45,457 nt of DNA from an uncultured Verrucomicrobiales bacterium (lineage in GTDB: Bacteria; Verrucomicrobiota; Verrucomicrobiia; Verrucomicrobiales; Akkermansiaceae). The notes below the pieces were generated by a model. The model saw nothing but the letters and a program-made list of their open reading frames with translations. It had not been told where the DNA came from and did no database searches. The stretch spans positions 1 to 45,457 of the forward strand of contig CAJXVQ010000003.1 of the NCBI GenBank assembly GCA_913060685.1, in the 5' to 3' direction. Positions 44,470 through 45,457 of the stretch are shown here, in pieces (position 1 is the stretch's first letter; each line of letters opens with the position of its first letter). The position numbers were made by a program, and so were the translations under genes.

Positions 44470-44652
44470 TGAATACCAGTAGCAGATTGCCGGCGAGATG
44501 CCCTAAGAAATTTCGTTCAGGCAGGACGATCCAGATGACATGTCCTCTCACCCCGTTCTCAGAAAATTCGACACAAGGCACTTGGAGGCCCTCAACAGGG
44601 AGTTCACCCGTTCGGAAAACACCGACAAGGAAAGTGCCCCGGCGGAGTGAGT
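44470..44652. other. 183-bp gap with a weak 36-codon frame
   Basis: This gap lies between two minus-strand genes. The only coding hint is a plus-strand frame at 44540-44650, starting MSSHPVLRKFDTRHLEALNR. It has no family likeness and no clear ribosome binding site. The gap probably holds the promoter of the ABC operon. Confidence 0.3.
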
Positions 44653-45390
44653 CTAAACTCCCTTCAAATAAAGAGTCGCCACGTAGACCAAATCATCCTC
44701 GTCTCCGTCTCCCAAATTATTGATCTCCTTTTCAATCTGCCAGCCCGTTTTTTTGAGCAGGTTTTTCAAAGCAACATCGGTAAAAAATCTCAACCGCTGC
44801 TCCGTCTCCTCCCGCCGAATGATCTTCCCGGTAACATCCTTACTCGTGTAGCGATGCTTCCGTATCAGACTTCCGGTTTGCTCCTTGATTCGGTGCCGCG
44901 TTTCCAACTCCCCGATCTCTCCCGAGGGTAAGGTGATCTTGCGATCAAAATACCAGGCGTTCCGGGGGAGGTCCCCCGAGAGCTCCGCCCACGGAAAGAA
45001 CAAGGTGAGATAGAGATGATCCGTCATCTCGCGTAAACGCTGCAGCTGCCTCTGTGGATCCTCAAAGAGCTGAAAGGTAAACGCCGGGATCAGCACCGAG
45101 CCATATCGCCCCTCGTCATGTTCCTGCAATGATCCCTCGATCACTTCGGCATCCGGATACTTTTCCCGCGAGAGCGCCACCATTTCAGATGAAATCTCCA
45201 GGCCCGCGACCTCATGCCCGGATTGAACGAGCGGTCCCAGGAGCCTGCCAGAACCAGATCCGACATAGAGAGACTTCCCCTCTCGCGCTTCGAGAAACTT
45301 CTCAAGTAAAGGAACCTCACTCGGCGCCTCTTCAGCCTCCCAAAAAAGATCGTGCCACTTCGCCTCGAAGCCTTGATATCCGGATTTCAC
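44653..45390 (-). CDS. class I SAM-dependent methyltransferase
   Basis: This 245-residue enzyme binds S-adenosylmethionine by a Rossmann-like fold. The glycine loop is SLYVGSGSGRLLGPL (about 40-54), followed by VAGLEISSEMVALSREKYP with the acidic residue for the SAM ribose, and VIEGSLQEHDEGRYGSVLIPAFTFQLF (about 83-108). A beta-rich C-terminal part (about 140-245) probably holds the substrate. The acceptor is unknown; the general shape resembles small-molecule methyltransferases. It begins 19 bp before the adapter at the contig end; its start codon is present. Confidence 0.87.
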   Translation of the reverse strand: MKSGYQGFEAKWHDLFWEAEEAPSEVPLLEKFLEAREGKSLYVGSGSGRLLGPLVQSGHEVAGLEISSEMVALSREKYPDAEVIEGSLQEHDEGRYGSVLIPAFTFQLFEDPQRQLQRLREMTDHLYLTLFFPWAELSGDLPRNAWYFDRKITLPSGEIGELETRHRIKEQTGSLIRKHRYTSKDVTGKIIRREETEQRLRFFTDVALKNLLKKTGWQIEKEINNLGDGDEDDLVYVATLYLKGV

Positions 45391-45409
45391 TGACTGGATC
45401 TCTCAAATC

Positions 45410-45457
45410 CTGTCTCTTATACACATCTGACGCTGCCGACGATCTACTCTGTGTAGA
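45410..45457. other. Nextera adapter with i5 index (artefact)
   Basis: The last 48 bases begin with the mosaic end CTGTCTCTTATACACATCT and the reverse complement of the read-1 adapter (to 45442). The next eight bases, TCTACTCT, are the reverse complement of index AGAGTAGA (Nextera S504/N504), and GTGTAGA starts the P5 sequence. None of this is genome. Confidence 0.98.

Noticed and set aside
1-45457. CRISPR arrays, tRNA or rRNA genes, insertion sequences
   Set aside because: No regular spacer-repeat pattern, no tRNA-like T-loop context, no rRNA stretch and no transposase were found on reading the window.

Overview
The window looks like one assembled contig from a Gram-negative, probably marine, Verrucomicrobiota-type bacterium. 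The pointers are several secreted sulfatases, DUF1080 (3-keto-disaccharide hydrolase) proteins, secreted PQQ-propeller proteins, secreted proteins ending in a short beta domain with an FFR(I/V)-type tail, and an outer-membrane TonB/porin system. The taxonomic call is inferred from gene content; no rRNA or tRNA gene was seen. Both ends carry Illumina Nextera adapter sequence (1-26 and 45410-45457, the latter including an i5 index), so about 45.4 kb is genuine and the end genes are cut by assembly.

Region 1 (27-14970) is an outer-membrane energisation and uptake locus. After a truncated M3 peptidase, everything is on the minus strand. In transcription order it runs: TonB-dependent receptor, a large secreted protein made of two nearly identical 482-residue halves, a strong terminator, then DUF3450 protein, long TolQ/TtpC-like protein, ExbB, two ExbDs, TonB, a TPR protein, an OprO/OprP-like porin and a small secreted protein. 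The genes from the TolQ-like protein to TonB overlap or nearly touch. A 16-bp dyad, GTGAC-N6-GTCAC, exact or with one mismatch, precedes each of the four likely transcription starts, which suggests one regulator for the locus.

Region 2 (15106-17997) holds a [2Fe-2S] ferredoxin-like protein, holA (DNA polymerase III delta), and a retron-type reverse transcriptase on the opposite strand. Immediately upstream of the RT is a 179-nt segment bounded by a perfect 10-bp inverted repeat and containing three hairpins. This is the layout of a retron msr-msd RNA, and no effector gene is attached. It is the most interesting item in the window.

Region 3 (17998-32656) is a secreted catabolic cluster: two PQQ-like beta-propeller proteins, three sulfatases, a single-domain and a double-domain DUF1080 protein, and two secreted proteins of unknown function. 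Together these suggest degradation of a sulfated polysaccharide. Two of the three sulfatases lack the proline of the usual C-x-P-x-R maturation motif. A repeat-rich non-coding stretch (28345-28538) lies inside the cluster.

Region 4 (32735-45390) is more housekeeping-like: an Ldh-family dehydrogenase, an FmdB-type zinc ribbon, a 56-residue zinc-ribbon protein, an HGSNAT-like membrane acyltransferase, alaS with short repeat-like insertions, a ROK sugar kinase, a four-helix-bundle (S23-type) protein, a three-gene ABC transporter operon and a SAM methyltransferase.
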